Positions 23,750 through 35,164 of a stretch of DNA of 64,000 bases are shown here, in pieces (positions within the stretch are counted from its first letter, which is position 1; each line of letters starts with the position of its first letter). The notes beneath the pieces are model-generated. The model was not told the origin of the DNA, did no database searches, and saw only the letters and a program-made list of their open reading frames with translations. The DNA comes from Haematobia irritans. Lineage: Eukaryota > Arthropoda > Insecta > Diptera > Muscidae. The position numbers and the translations under genes are program-made. The stretch is from NCBI RefSeq assembly GCF_050003625.1, contig NC_134398.1, positions 74,949,635 through 75,013,634 of the forward strand. The letters run 5' to 3'.

Positions 23750-24714
23750 CACGGATGAAAAAGACTGTTTTTCATATGTTTGGCTATAAACATTATATGT
23801 TTAAAACACAAATTTTTAAACACAATATTTTTGAGTGCAAGCATATAATGTTCATAAACTAGCATAACATGTTTGGGACATATATGTTAATATGTTAGAA
23901 CATATTATGTTTGGGACATAAAATGTTTTTAAATATAATATGCTTGGATGCAAACATATATTAATTTAGAAATAGCCTATAAACATATATGTGTTTAGTA
24001 GCTTGGAGCGCTATTTAACAGGGAGCGATATTGAATTAAGTTGGTGGTTGTTGCTTGTTATTACAAAATTAACATTTTATTTTTCCTTGGGCAATTGATC
24101 AGCTACTTCTTTGATCCTTACAAACTGTGTGGTCCGCTGTTCGAATCCTCGTCCGGCAAAAGGTAAAATTAAAATAAAAAAAAATCATACAATTGAATAA
24201 TTTCTTCTACAATGTTTGTATTACAGAAAAGGTGCTAAGAACTAAAAAATCTCGTGGAAGTGAGAAAGATGTGGGGGAATATACAATTGGGCAGAAACAA
24301 AATTTTGAGCATTCAGGTCGAAAACCTATGTTGTTAGCACCTATATTACCATAATTCATTATGATTGTAAATATATAAATAAATAAATAAAATTTTGAGC
24401 ACAATATTGTTTGGGAGAATTTTTTTTAAGCATATAATATTTTTGGGTGCAAAATGCTTCCAAACATATTATATGTTCACATAATAACATATTGTTTTTT
24501 GGAAAACAACATTATTGAATTTGGATGCAAAAATACAAAATGTTTGGAAATTGACTACCCAAACATATATTGTTTAGACCAATATGCTTTCAAACATATT
24601 ATATATTGGAAGTGATCAAACATATAAATGTTTGGGCAATAGCCAAAAATGTATATGCTTGAAGCAAAATATGTTTGGGAGTATATGTTACAGAAGCGAT
24701 TTTTTGTGAGCGTG
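23750..24714. mobile_element. 965-bp AACATAT-rich MITE, private to copy 2
   Basis: It is flanked by TA (23748-23749, 24715-24716). Copy 1 has the empty site (ATATGTATAGGCTT reversed, near 20036). The ends CACGGATGAAAAA and TTTTTTGTGAGCGTG are imperfect inverted repeats. The interior is dominated by AACATAT/ATATGTTT words. A related element lies at 44755-45586. It includes a tRNA-like patch. There is no transposase. Confidence 0.88.
24102..24157 (+). other. tRNA-like patch in the MITE (degenerate)
   Basis: It contains a T-arm/B-box-like TGTTCGAATCCTC and CTTACAAACTGTGTGGTCC, aligning with 45202-45273 in the sister MITE, where the tRNA shape is clearer. The D-arm side is largely lost here. It is not a functional tRNA. 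Confidence 0.4.
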
Positions 24715-26767
24715 TAGGCTTATCACATATCACGTCAAGCGGAGCCATTTCTATTGCTACCATATTTTCCGTGAAATGCACAAGGCCTTTGAAGTTAGGC
24801 CTTGATATCCAATGTTCGGCGCCTTTCCTATTTCTATTTGTTCTCTCCCATTGCTCCACTATTTTTATGTCTTTACGTTTTTCAACGTTTTCCATTGTTT
24901 TTCCGTATATGGCATTACTGAGAAGTTTAAAAAAATCTTTTTCAAATGCAATATTCTTCGCAGCTTTATATTTATTATTTATTTCAATATACTCGCGAAG
25001 CCAATCACTTTGAGTGAATGATAGAATAGCATGCACCTTTTTCAATTTCAATCCTAAAGCTAAGCATTGCTGAAGATTTCGATAGTGAATAACATATCGC
25101 TCCTTATCTTCAAAATCGGCAATAAGTTTTTTGAATTTTGAACCTGGAGGAGTTTTATTCTCAGGACAAGGAGGGAAGTCATTAAGATACTCGTGAACTT
25201 CTGGAGGACATGAAAGATCTACTTCAAGGAAATAGCCGATATTTGAATCATGTGGAAGATTTAAAATATTCTCAACAAAATAATTCATAAGGAACTCTTC
25301 AGTTCCCTCAATCCACAGAAAATCTTTTTGAGGTAGAAATTGTGACATAGCATACCCATACAAATTATTAGCATCAATGTATAAAAGAATAGGCAATAAC
25401 TCCTCTTTACTAAAATGTTTCATATATTTGTTATTCGCTTTAGCATGTCGTTTACTGCACTGAACAATCTCCCCTCTCATCGCTTTTTTAACAAAATTAT
25501 ACATTTTTTCATCGGTGAATAAATGTAGATCGATTTTGTTTGAAATAAGTCTGAGCATAGGAGCCCAAGATAGAGATGGGATCGTATAATAATGACCGGG
25601 ATCCAATTTGTGTATATCTATACATAGTTTACGAAATTTTTCAAATACATAAGTCAATAGAAGCACATCTGTTTTTAGATAAAGACGCATATAGTCTTCT
25701 AGTGACTGACAACTTATGGTTCTCCATACATTTTGTGCATGTTTATAATCATCAACTGTACACGGGGTATCACATAAAGTATTATAGAATGCATCTATAG
25801 AAGGTAGAGAATTTTCCTTTAATTTGTCAAAACTTGATAAGTAATCATAAGGGAAAAAAACCTTTACGTTTTACCAAATTAAATTCATTACTATTAAGAA
25901 AGTGTCTACGAACATTTTCCAATGCGTTTTCAGGTAAATTTTGTGCAAGAGTCTCTAAGCTAGCCGCCATAAACCTAAAACTATCTAAAAACCTCATTTC
26001 CAATCTTTTACCACCATCCATAACAAGCTTTGAGACATTGCTATGTATGTCTCCTTGTTTTGTGCGACGACCGTTGTCTCCCCATCGTACTCACTCAAAT
26101 CTTTAACAAAAAGATGTGAATCATACATTGAGAAGTTATGGAAAAATATTGGTATAAATTTCGGAACACTATGTTGAAGGTTGCATAAATTGTGTGCTGC
26201 CCCCCTATATTTTCCAGTTAAATGACAATGATCTCTAACTGGTCTCTCCTCACCCAAATCCCGTTCACAAATATTACAACTTCGAGCATTAACAAAATCT
26301 AACACCTCACTCTCCGTCAGAGGATTCATCGCTATTTCAACATTTAAATATTTATCATAAATATCCTTACAGTCTCTGATTAAAAACTCTAAAAATTTCT
26401 TAGATGCGTCCTCTCCACTATAAATTCTAAATACATTTTTAGAGTTGTCAAAACTACAAACAATATTATAGCTAAATGCACAAGGTATATGCTCCTTCAG
26501 AGCCGTTGTTTTACTCACTTTCCATCATTTGATGTTACATCTTTTAGAATGCATTCAAAATCTGCATATATGACGAAGGGAACTTTTAACTTTTTATGAT
26601 GTTGTGAAAACAAAAGATTTTTATTTTCTTCGCTAGGAAGTGTCCTTACCTGAGCAAAACACTTTCCCTTGTGTTTATGTAAAGTTTTTTCTGAGGAAAA
26701 ATGTTGTACGCATGTTGGACATACAAAAATCTTTCCATGGTACTTTGTTGTCTGTTTCTTTATTAAT

Positions 26768-26844
26768 CTGAAAAACAAGTTAAAAATGTTTATAATTAAA
26801 ATAAATTATAAAAAAAATCGTTAAAGGTATTATAAAAAAATTAC
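26768..26844 (-). other. 77-bp intron in the polymerase gene, both splice sites intact (copy 2)
   Basis: Minus strand: donor GAG|GTAATT at 26844, acceptor TTTTTCAG at 26768, then ATTAATAAAG. Removal keeps the frame from VTDLSR into LIKKQTTKYHG. Same length as in copy 1. An intron inside a virus-like polymerase gene is notable. Confidence 0.68.
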
Positions 26845-28096
26845 CTCGATAAATCCGTCACCAAAATATAGTGTGAAGATCCATCCTCATCTGTCAATAG
26901 CAGCGAATTTACAGTTTTCCTGTATATGAATTTCGTAGAATAATAGGGACCGACGACTTCATTTTCCTCAAATCCGAAGACGTTTATAGCAATTTCTGGA
27001 TTCATTTCTTCAAATTTTTCAATTTGGTTTATTGGAAGAGGAAATTGTAGACCGTGACATTTAATATTGTTCCATCTTCTGTTGTTATAATATCTTGTCT
27101 TATATCAACCTGGTATGTGGAAGGTCTATGTGGATTATTCTTTGGTGATTTTATAAATTCGGCTAATAAACAGTACTCATCAGCATTCTCAATATTTAGT
27201 GTTGCCCTCTTGTTTTTTAATACTGTAGGTGTTAAAACGTACCCACTTCCACTGATAACTCTGCATCTATTCACATTCATTTCCAGTTTCTCGATTTTTT
27301 TTAATGCCCAGCCTGAATCACGTTCTTGGAACTCAGACATTTTATTTAGAGCACAATCGAAATGGTGCTCTAATTTTTTGGCAATGTCATCATATTTACT
27401 AATCATTATCATTTTAGTTGTGTGATATATTTTCTTGGGTATGCTGACACCTTCTTCACTCATATCAGAGGCAGCCTCTTCTGCGGATTTCACATACTCG
27501 CCCACAACCTCAATGTTGAATTTAACAGTTTTGTGTTCATTCACTTTTTCTTTCAACATTTGGGCTAAACTGCTTTTTGTCTCAGCCAGAAAATTTTCAG
27601 GTATAAGTGTATTCGCAACATTATTATACTCATATATGGCGATTCTTTTCCTGAAGGCGCTCTTAACTTCTTTCAGCATACTTTCATGTTGTTGTTGCTG
27701 TTGTTGTTGGTTAGACGATGAAGGAATGTTATCATTCATTCTTACATCGCTAGTGGTTGAAGTATGATTACTATTCTGTTGACCATTAAAGTTAACGGCT
27801 GACTGCTGATCGGCTGGCCGTTGTGCCTCGAAACTCCTTTGACATCCTAGCTGCTTAACATTAAGAAGCTCCATGGCAACATCTTCTCTCATCAATCCCT
27901 GAGAAAGCGTACCGCTACTGGTTGTTGGTAGTTCCATCCTATTCTCGTTTAATCTGCATTTTTCATAATGCAGTTTTAGCATAGGTTGACTTGGGAATAG
28001 CCTATAGCACAAGGTACAATGTTTAACAATGTGACGATTCAACATCTTTTTGTGAGGGAATCCCATATGGCACATTCCACAAATATATTTAACAAT
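26845..28096 (-). pseudogene. Zinc-finger N-terminal region of virus-like PolB protein, copy 2
   Basis: Same domain order as 16652-17908: C2H2 finger, C-x2-C...H...C unit, Gln tract (QQQQQQQH), FQERDSGWALKK. Unlike copy 1 the frame runs without a break from 28075 to 27029 (348 codons), through DEYCLLAEFIKSPKNNPHRP. The initiator corresponding to 16652 is changed from ATG to ATT (28094-28096); the next ATG is ten codons or so in, inside the first finger. The shift at about 27054, before INQIEKFEEMNPE, is shared with copy 1. Coding then resumes up to the intron. Confidence 0.72.
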
Positions 28097-29246
28097 TTTT
28101 TGCTTTTTGATTTTTTTTTGTCAAATATGAAAGAAAAAAAATGTTTCTTCTTGTTTCGGAAGAGGGAAGACACAAACTAAATTTAGAAATTTGGGAAAAG
28201 AGTTTCAGCCTATTTTTCTTTTCCACAGAAATAAAGGTTATCGGAAAACACAAACAAATCTGTATCTAGGGGTTCTGTTGTTTACCAGCAAAGAAGGTAC
28301 AATTTTCATTCTAAATGAGATATGTTACCTGTTCGATTCATATATTTTTTTTTATAGATCATCATGAATTGAATGCTTTATTTCGATTATTTTAATAATA
28401 AGGGAGACCACTAACCACGGTTCCAAGAAAATACACGACGGCCAATTATTATTTACAATTGGAAAAAAATTCACTAGAATCCTAGAGCAAATGGTGGACA
28501 ATTTGAAAACTGTTCGTTCTCGCCATAAAACACTGAATTTTTCTTGCCTTGGATTACAACAACAAAACAGCATTTGGGAAAGTAAAAAACAAATTTGGTT
28601 CTGCTGTTTACCACAGGGGTTCTGTTGTTTACCAGCAAAGAAGATACAATTTTCATTCTAAATGAGATTTGTTACCGATTAATATAATTTTCTTAAAAAA
28701 CCTTAGGGCTAATGGAAGGTCATTTAAAAACTCGCACACGTTCGTTCTCGCCATTAAACTTTGAATTTTCCTTGCCTTGGATTTCAACAACAAAACAAAA
28801 CGACGAAAGGGAATGACTGTTATCAGATACAACTTACAAATAGAGCCCATACTGAATTTTTCACGTTTTTCTTATAAACAATTGCCTGGGGACAAAATTT
28901 CACTAGAATCATACAGCAAATGCTTTATAATTTGAAAACTTGATCACGAAAACTCACGTCATAAAACTTACCTTAACTTACCATGTCATAGAACTCACAT
29001 TATGAACTCCAATTTAAATATCAACCATAAACAAAATTTTCAATTTATATTTCAACTGACTGAATCATCAATGACTTTTTGACATAAGAACAAACCATAC
29101 TTTCAAAGGCTAAGCATTCAGCATACATCAAATTAAAGTTGTCTCACGATCACTCGCGTCATAAAACATACTTTCTCGAAGAATGTAGAAATAAAGAACA
29201 AACAAAGATATCGATATCTATTGGCATTGAGTGAATCAACAATGAC
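28097..29246 (-). other. 5' region of virus-like element copy 2, with direct repeats
   Basis: Mirror of the copy 1 leader without the 1,070-bp MITE. It shows the uninterrupted order of repeats: two AATCCAAGGCAAG/GGTAAACAACAGAACCCC units, then subterminal units with TTTTATGACG and ATCAAATTAAAG. The 65-codon frame 28653-28850 is nearly the same as in copy 1. Confidence 0.5.
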
Positions 29247-29528
29247 CTCTTGACACTAGAACAACCAAACTTTCTCACACCAAGCACTCACGATACATCA
29301 AATTAAAGTTCTCTCACGTTCACTTACATCATAAAACTTGCTTCCTCATCTAATTAACTATAATTTAAATTAAAAAAAAATAATGATCAGAATAAATTAT
29401 CCCACGATCCCCACCCCCCAGACCCCACCCAAAAGCTTAATTAAGTATTCATGTCACGTGTGGGCAAGTGGGCCAGTCACGTCTGAAGTGGTATGCCTAT
29501 CTTTCCCCTACTCATATACTTGTTTTTT
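29247..29528. other. Subterminal repeat continuation and unassigned sequence
   Basis: 29247-29340 is a further diverged unit of the subterminal repeat (CTCACG-TCACT-ACATCATAAAACTTGC compared with 29140-29175), so copy 2 extends further than copy 1. 29341-29528 includes C-rich CCCACCCCCCAGACCCC; nothing recognised. Confidence 0.45.
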
Positions 29529-30316
29529 TATACCCTAAACCATAAGTTTGATCGGCCAAAAAATGTGCCTACCAAAAATATTGATTTTAGACCCCATAAA
29601 ATATATACCGATCGACTCAGAATCACCTCCTGAGTCGATCTAGCGCTTGGTGTCCGTCCGTCCGTTTGTCCATGTATTTGTTGATCACAGGATTCCGGTC
29701 GCAATTATTACCCGATTTTGATGAAATTTGGTACAGGGAGTTTTTTGGGCACAAGGACGAACGCTATTGAATTTGGAAGAAATCGGATCAAATTTAGATA
29801 TAGCTCCCATATATATGTATCGCCCGATTTCGACAAATGGGGTCACGGTGCGCGTTTTTTCAAACGGATCGTCACCAAATTTGGCAAAAGGTAATCTTTC
29901 CCATCGCCCTTCAAGTCTGCAAAATTTCATCCAAATCGGTTTAGATTTAGATATAGCTCTCATATAAATGTATCGCCCGATTTTCCCAAATTTGGCCACA
30001 AAACCTTTATTTATCATCCGATCTTACTCAAAGTTGGCTAAATATAATCTTCTATAGCACTAACTATATGTGCCAAAAATCATCGAAATCGGTTCAGATT
30101 TAGCTATAGCTCCCATATATATGTACTGCCCGATTTTTCTAAATTTGGCCATAAAACCCTTATTTATCAACCGATCTTACCCAAATTTTGCTAAATGTAG
30201 TCTTCTATAGCACTAACTATATGTGCAAAAAATTATCGAAATCGGTTCAGATTTAGATATAGCTCTCATATATATGTATAGCCCGATTTTCCCAAATTTG
30301 GCCATAGAACCCTTAT

Positions 30317-32650
30317 TTATTTATTTTTATTTTATTTATTTATTGAGTTTGGTTCCTGCACAACAAGACTCGAGGTCCTATAATTTACAGTACAGGCATT
30401 AGTTTGTATATGAACATATTTATATCAAGACAAAATTAATAACATTATTGAGCTAGAACAGAAAGGACAAGTTATGATTTAAATGAGATAAAGGAATGAC
30501 ACATGATATAAAAAGTAATGTTTTTTTTTTTTTTTTTTTTTTTTTTTTTGATACGAAACAAAAAATAAGCTTATATAAAAAACTGAAATTGAATTGTAAC
30601 TTAACAAAGATTATGTGTGTAAGTATTATAATTAATTATGATGACTACAATGAAAAGAATTGAAAAATAGTGTAATTTACTTATAGCTGAAGATATCAAT
30701 ATTAACGAAAATAGATAAAAAGTTTGCTTTTGAATTGTGCTCTGCTTGTAATTGTTTTTATATTTAATGGTAACATGTTCCAGACACGAATCGCATGGAT
30801 GAAGAATTGCCACTCTGATACAACATGTCTGTGGCGTAATTGGATCAAATTACCAGTTCTACTCGATGCACTAAAGCGTAATCTATTAAATAGATGATTA
30901 GGCTCCCTTTCCGTAATAATCCTATGTAGAAATAATAAAACACGAATTTTCAGGTAGTTATCAAAATTGACCCCCAATATCTTTGTCGAGAACGGAGTCA
31001 GATGGGCATACCTGTTAAGGCCAAACACGTACCTTACAATTGCATTAAAGGAGACATTCAATTTCCGTATGCTCCTGGCATCACAGCTAGAGAAGATTTC
31101 ACACCCATATGTCAATACCGGGATTAAGTATGTCTTCGCCAAGAGTAGTTTGATTCTCAGTGGTAGATATCTCTGTGTCTTCCAAAGAGATCTGAGAGTG
31201 GTAAATGTCCTACCACAAATCATGGTTATATGGTCAGACCACGTTAAAGAATCATTAAACATAACACCAAGATTCTTATACCTTCTGACAATCTCAATAG
31301 GTTCGTCATTTATATGAATATAGGGAGTCAGTGACAGACGATTGACACGCTTCTGTATTACCAGACACTTGGACTTCGACGCATTGAGAGACAAACCATT
31401 CCTCTGCGCCCATGAGTTCACTCTTCGCAAATCCTCATTAAATCTCTCTACACATCTATCAAACTCCTCTAGGCCACTACTCAGGTAGATTTGAAGATCA
31501 TCCGCATACATCCGAGATTTGGAATGGATTAAGACACCCGGTAAGTCATTCGCATAGATTGAAAATAGTAAAGGTCCTAAGATAGAACCTTGTGGAACAC
31601 CTTGTAAAACCGGCAGTGCCATAGATCTATTCCGTCCAACCTGTACATACTGCGATCTGCCACTGAGATATGATGCTATTAAGCGTGAGGAAAACGCCGA
31701 GAAGTGCATAAATCCTGACAGTTTTTGTCGCAGGACGTGATGATTGACCGAGTCGAAAGCTTTCGAATGATCAAGCAGGGCAAGTAGTGCGATATCACCA
31801 CTGTCTATACACTCTCTGATGTCCTCAGCCACATCCGTTAATGCCGAAATACAACTATTATGAGCCCTAAAACCAGATTGTCGATCTGATAGAAGATTAT
31901 TGCGGTTGACGTGTGATGTGATTTGTCTATGCAATATGTGCTCGAATACTTTCGATAAATATGGCAGAATAGCAATTGGTCTATAATCAGAGTTCTTCTT
32001 CGGAATCGGTATTATCCTGGCGATTTTCCAGCGATCAGGAAAAACACTTCTAGTAATAAATTGATTAAATACGTATGTCAAGTAAGGCATCAGTTCCGGA
32101 AAAAGAATCTTAATAAATCTAGGGTCTATATTGTCCGCACCAACTGCATCGGACTTCACAGATAGGAGGCTGTCGAGGACATCAAAACTATTTACACATT
32201 CAAAATTGAAAGATGATTCCATTGAAGCATTCGGTGTATCATAAAATGATAGATCCACGGAAGAAATTGGGAGAGTGGAAAACGTTTCGTTAAGGGAATC
32301 AAGATCGATAGATGGATCAACCGTACCACCACATTTGCCAATACCAATATCCCTGAGAGTCTTCCATGTCCTACCTGAACCCAGAGCATTCCCAAACTTC
32401 CTCTCGAAATGTCTGCGTTTCTCTCGAGAGATCTCTCTGTTCACTGCCCTTCGAGCAAAACGAAACTCGTCGTGGGCCTCAGTAGACCTTAGGATTTTCC
32501 ATTGGGCGTACCTCACATCCCTTTGTCTGATCAGCTCCCTGATACGAGATGTGAACCAGCTATTACCCTTCCTCCTTACCGTCTTGGTAACCATCGGTAC
32601 GGTTATATCAAAAAGCGATTTTATATTATCCTCTATAAAAAATCCTCTAT
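30317..32650 (-). mobile_element. 5'-truncated non-LTR retrotransposon
   Basis: Minus-strand element inserted in family D. The 3' end at 30317 is a TTTA-rich simple tail (AATAAATAAATAAAA on the coding strand). The 3' UTR contains an unusual 29-T run (30521-30549). The 5' end abuts family D near 32650 without the endonuclease region, typical of incomplete reverse transcription. Exact target duplications are not clear. Confidence 0.8.
30521..30549. repeat. Homopolymer T run (29 nt)
   Basis: Uninterrupted T run within the 3' UTR of the retrotransposon, not at its end. Confidence 0.9.
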
Positions 32651-32657
32651 TATTAAC
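30702..32657 (-). CDS. Reverse transcriptase of a non-LTR retrotransposon (CR1/L2-like group, partial)
   Basis: One open frame of about 650 codons with no stop. A Lys/Arg-rich linker (WFTSRIRELIRQRDVRY) precedes the RT domain: PIPKKNSDYRPIAILPYLSK, LLDHSKAFDSVNHH (motif A Asp), LQGVPQGSILGPLLFSIYAND, and MYADDLQIYLS, the YADD catalytic box. A thumb and C-terminal region follow (YKNLGVMFND, LTYGCEIF). The apurinic-type endonuclease that normally precedes it is missing, and there is no true ATG at the left edge, so the element is 5' truncated. The YADD box and GVPQGSILGP wording suggest a CR1/L2-like clade; jockey-type fly LINEs usually read FADD (family knowledge). The unbroken frame suggests a recent insertion. 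Confidence 0.88.
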   Translation of the reverse strand, partial: VNNRGFFIEDNIKSLFDITVPMVTKTVRRKGNSWFTSRIRELIRQRDVRYAQWKILRSTEAHDEFRFARRAVNREISREKRRHFERKFGNALGSGRTWKTLRDIGIGKCGGTVDPSIDLDSLNETFSTLPISSVDLSFYDTPNASMESSFNFECVNSFDVLDSLLSVKSDAVGADNIDPRFIKILFPELMPYLTYVFNQFITRSVFPDRWKIARIIPIPKKNSDYRPIAILPYLSKVFEHILHRQITSHVNRNNLLSDRQSGFRAHNSCISALTDVAEDIRECIDSGDIALLALLDHSKAFDSVNHHVLRQKLSGFMHFSAFSSRLIASYLSGRSQYVQVGRNRSMALPVLQGVPQGSILGPLLFSIYANDLPGVLIHSKSRMYADDLQIYLSSGLEEFDRCVERFNEDLRRVNSWAQRNGLSLNASKSKCLVIQKRVNRLSLTPYIHINDEPIEIVRRYKNLGVMFNDSLTWSDHITMICGRTFTTLRSLWKTQRYLPLRIKLLLAKTYLIPVLTYGCEIFSSCDARSIRKLNVSFNAIVRYVFGLNRYAHLTPFSTKILGVNFDNYLKIRVLLFLHRIITEREPNHLFNRLRFSASSRTGNLIQLRHRHVVSEWQFFIHAIRVWNMLPLNIKTITSRAQFKSKLFIYFR

Positions 32658-32844
32658 CAATGTTACTCAAATTTCAAATTTTGATGCCGATCGTACTTAT
32701 ACGTACTTGTAGCTCTTACATAAGAATATTGCTCGATTTTTACAAATTTGTATTTATTACCCACACTAATTTATCGATTTTCTCTTTTTTAATAATGGGC
32801 TCAATATTAGTGGCATACTAACTCCGTAGGTGCAATATCAACAC

Positions 32845-33523
32845 AGCCAGTGTTGCTAGAAGTAGGGGAAATTCCCTATATGTAGGGTTTTTCTAATATT
32901 TAGCGTCTTGTAGGGACGTAGGGCCACAATGTAGGACATATTCACTCAACACAATTTGTAATAATTTTTACATTTTGGTGGCTCTAGAGGAGGAAATTAG
33001 AAGCCGGCAAGGCTTGATCTTTAACAATGTGTGGTAAACTTTATTCCTGTAGAAAATTTTGTCAACATTTTATTTCTATAGAACATTTTGTCAAAATTGT
33101 ATTTCTATAGAAATTTTTTTCAAAATATAATTTAATTAAAAAAAAATTTCTCAAAATTTTATTTCTGTGGAATTTTGTCTCAAAATTTTATTTCTGTAGA
33201 AAAATTTCTCACAAAAATTTGTTTATAGAAACTTTTCCAAAGTTTTATTTTTATAAAGATTTAACAAAAAAGATTACTAATTTGGGTAGAATTCTACCAA
33301 CTCTGGCAACCGTGGTCGTAATACAAATTTATATTCTAAGTTATATACGTTGCATATTCATGTTTTAAGATAATAAAGTACTTAGAACCATTTTTGTTTA
33401 GTAAAATTTTTTAAATTTAACGAAAAATATAGTAGGGTAAATTGTTTGGGAATGTATAGGAAAGTAGGGAACTTTTTTTGTCCTTGTAGGGTAAACCGAA
33501 CATTTTCCCTGGCAACATTGACT
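32845..33523. repeat. E-type repeat block in family D
   Basis: It is bordered by CAGTGTTGCTAG and CTGGCAACATTG (imperfect inverted ends). It holds 29-bp TTTCTATAGAAA units (33040-33240) and the edge CTCTGGCAACCGTGG at 33300. No coding signal. Confidence 0.55.
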
Positions 33524-33710
33524 ATGAGCTATAGTCAGATTGACACAAAGCACCCATAGACATGTACCCCTTAATTTTCTTAAATATGCAACTGCGGTTT
33601 ATCTCCCAGACCTATATGTTACCCCATAAATGCTTATGATTACTAATTCTGTAATGGTGGTTTAGGGTATGATATAGTCGGCCCGCCCGACTTTCCACTT
33701 TACTTACTTG

Positions 33711-33873
33711 TTTCAACATCTTTTTTCCCATTGCATTTTTCTGGGTTAACAGTTCTTAGATAATCGCAAGTGTGGGAAAGAAAAAATGAAGAAACTAAAC
33801 CTTTTTTCTCATTGGATTTTTTCTGTGTTTCTGGGTCTATAGTTGTTCGATAATCACAAATGTGTAAAAAGAA
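33711..33873. other. Unassigned spacer with a two-unit repeat
   Basis: Two related segments, each with TTTTTTC(T/C)CATTG-ATTTTTCTG and GATAATC-CAA-TGTG, about 110 bp apart. Nothing else recognised. Confidence 0.5.
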
Positions 33874-35164
33874 AGAAGTAAGGAAAGTCTAAAGTCGGGC
33901 GAGGCCGACTATATTATGCCCTACACCACTTTGTAGATCTAAATTTTCGATACCATATCACATCCGTCAAATGTGTTGGGGGCTATATATAAAGGTTTGT
34001 CCCAAATACATACATTTAAATATCACTCGATCTGGACAGAATTTGATAGACTTCTACAAAATCTATAGATTCAAAATTTAAGTCGGCTAATGCACTAGGG
34101 TTGAACACAATATTAGTAAATAAATATGGGAAACATTTAAATCTGAAGCAATTTTAAGGAAACTTCGCAAACGTTTATTTATGATTTATCGCTCGATATA
34201 TATGTATTAGAAGTTTAGGAAAATTAGAGTCATTTATACAACTCTTCGACTAAGCAGTGGCGATTTTACAAGGAAAATGTTGGTCGAAATCAGAAAAACA
34301 TATATATGGGAGCTAAATCTAAATCTGAACCGATGTTAACCAAATTTGGCACGCGTAGCTACAATGCTAATTCTACTCCCTGTGCAAAATTTCAACTAAA
34401 TCGGAGTTCAAAATTGGCCTCTGTGGTCATATGAGTGTAAATCGGGCGAAAGCTATATATGGGAGATATATCTAAATCTGAACCGATTTCAACCAAATTT
34501 GGCACGTATAGCTACAATGCTAATTATACTCCCTGTGCAAAATTTCAACTAGATCGTAGCAAAAATTGGCCTCTGTGGTCATTTGAGTGTAAATCGGGCG
34601 AAAGCTATATATGGGAGCTATATCTAAATCTGAACCGATTTCACACGCCTAGCTACAATGCTAATTCTACTCCCTGTGCAAAATTTCAACCAAATCGGAG
34701 CAAAAAATTGGCCTCTGTGGGCAAATGAGTGTAAATCGGGCGAAAGCTATATATGGGAGCTATATCTAAATCTGAACCGATTTTGCTGATATTTTGCAAG
34801 TTTTTCGAGACTCATAAAATATTCGGATGTTCGGAATTTTAGGAAGATCGGTTGATATACACGCCAATTATGACCAGATCGGTGAAAAATATATATGGCA
34901 GCTATATCTAAATCTGAACCGATTTTTTCCAAAATCAATAGGGATCGTCTTTGAGCCGAAACAGGACCCTATACCAAATTTTAGGACAATCGGACTAAAA
35001 ATACACCAACAGACAGACAGACAGACGGACATCGCTAAATCGACTCAGAATTTAATTCTAAGACGATCGGTATACTAAACGGGTCTCAGACTTTTCCTTC
35101 TTGGCGTTACATACAAATGCACAAACTTATTATACCCTGTACCACAGTAGTGGTGAAGGGTATA
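33874..35164 (-). repeat. Family A repeat, complete copy
   Basis: It runs from GTAAGGAAAGTC and GTCGGGCGAGGCCGAC through 153-bp units, a short GACA microsatellite (35012-35031) and the core to the hairpin TATACCCTGTACC...GGGTATA (35131-35164). Confidence 0.9.

Larger units (their letters stand above)
23058..26767 (-). pseudogene. Protein-primed family-B DNA polymerase, copy 2 (MITE-split, frameshifted)
   Basis: Mirror of 17986-20745. Intact pieces: 26515-26778 (zinc patch and Exo I FVIYADFEC), 25994-26518 (endonuclease VII-like CNICERDLGEERPVRDHCH, Exo II), 24715-25690 (Exo III, motif A YIDANNLYG, motif B), 23527-23749 (motif C LYTDTDSMV) and 23058-23513 (C-terminus). Private lesions: one-base loss near 26518, one extra base in a T-run near 25855, a small deletion/replacement near 23528-23545, and the MITE. 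The shift near 26017 is shared with copy 1. Where copy 1 is broken (18452, 19277) copy 2 is open, so the two decayed independently after duplication. Confidence 0.9.
23039..29246 (-). repeat. Right arm of the large inverted duplication (virus-like element copy 2)
   Basis: It mirrors 14402-20764 from AATTCTAGTGGAGAAG to CATTGAGTGAATCAAC. It lacks the 1,070-bp MITE of copy 1 and carries its own 965-bp MITE (23750-24714). Confidence 0.93.
29529..33710 (+). repeat. Family D mini-me-like repeat, interrupted by a retrotransposon
   Basis: It starts TATACCCTAAACCATAAG, then GACCCCATAAAATATATA, CTGAGTCGATCTAGCG, a short GTCC microsatellite, and internal units whose GCCCGATTT marks at 29821, 29974, 30127 and 30280 are each 153 bp apart. 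After the retrotransposon (to about 32645) it resumes and ends TAATGGTGGTTTAGGGTATG, GTCGGCCCGCCCGAC, TTACTTG. Confidence 0.88.

Noticed and set aside
14402..29246. Complete Polinton/Maverick
   Set aside because: No integrase, cysteine protease or packaging ATPase can be seen; only polymerase-related coding and one capsid-like fragment are present.
30521..30549. T run as the poly(A) tail of the retrotransposon
   Set aside because: Element-like sequence continues beyond it to the TTTA-rich tail at 30317, where family D resumes.
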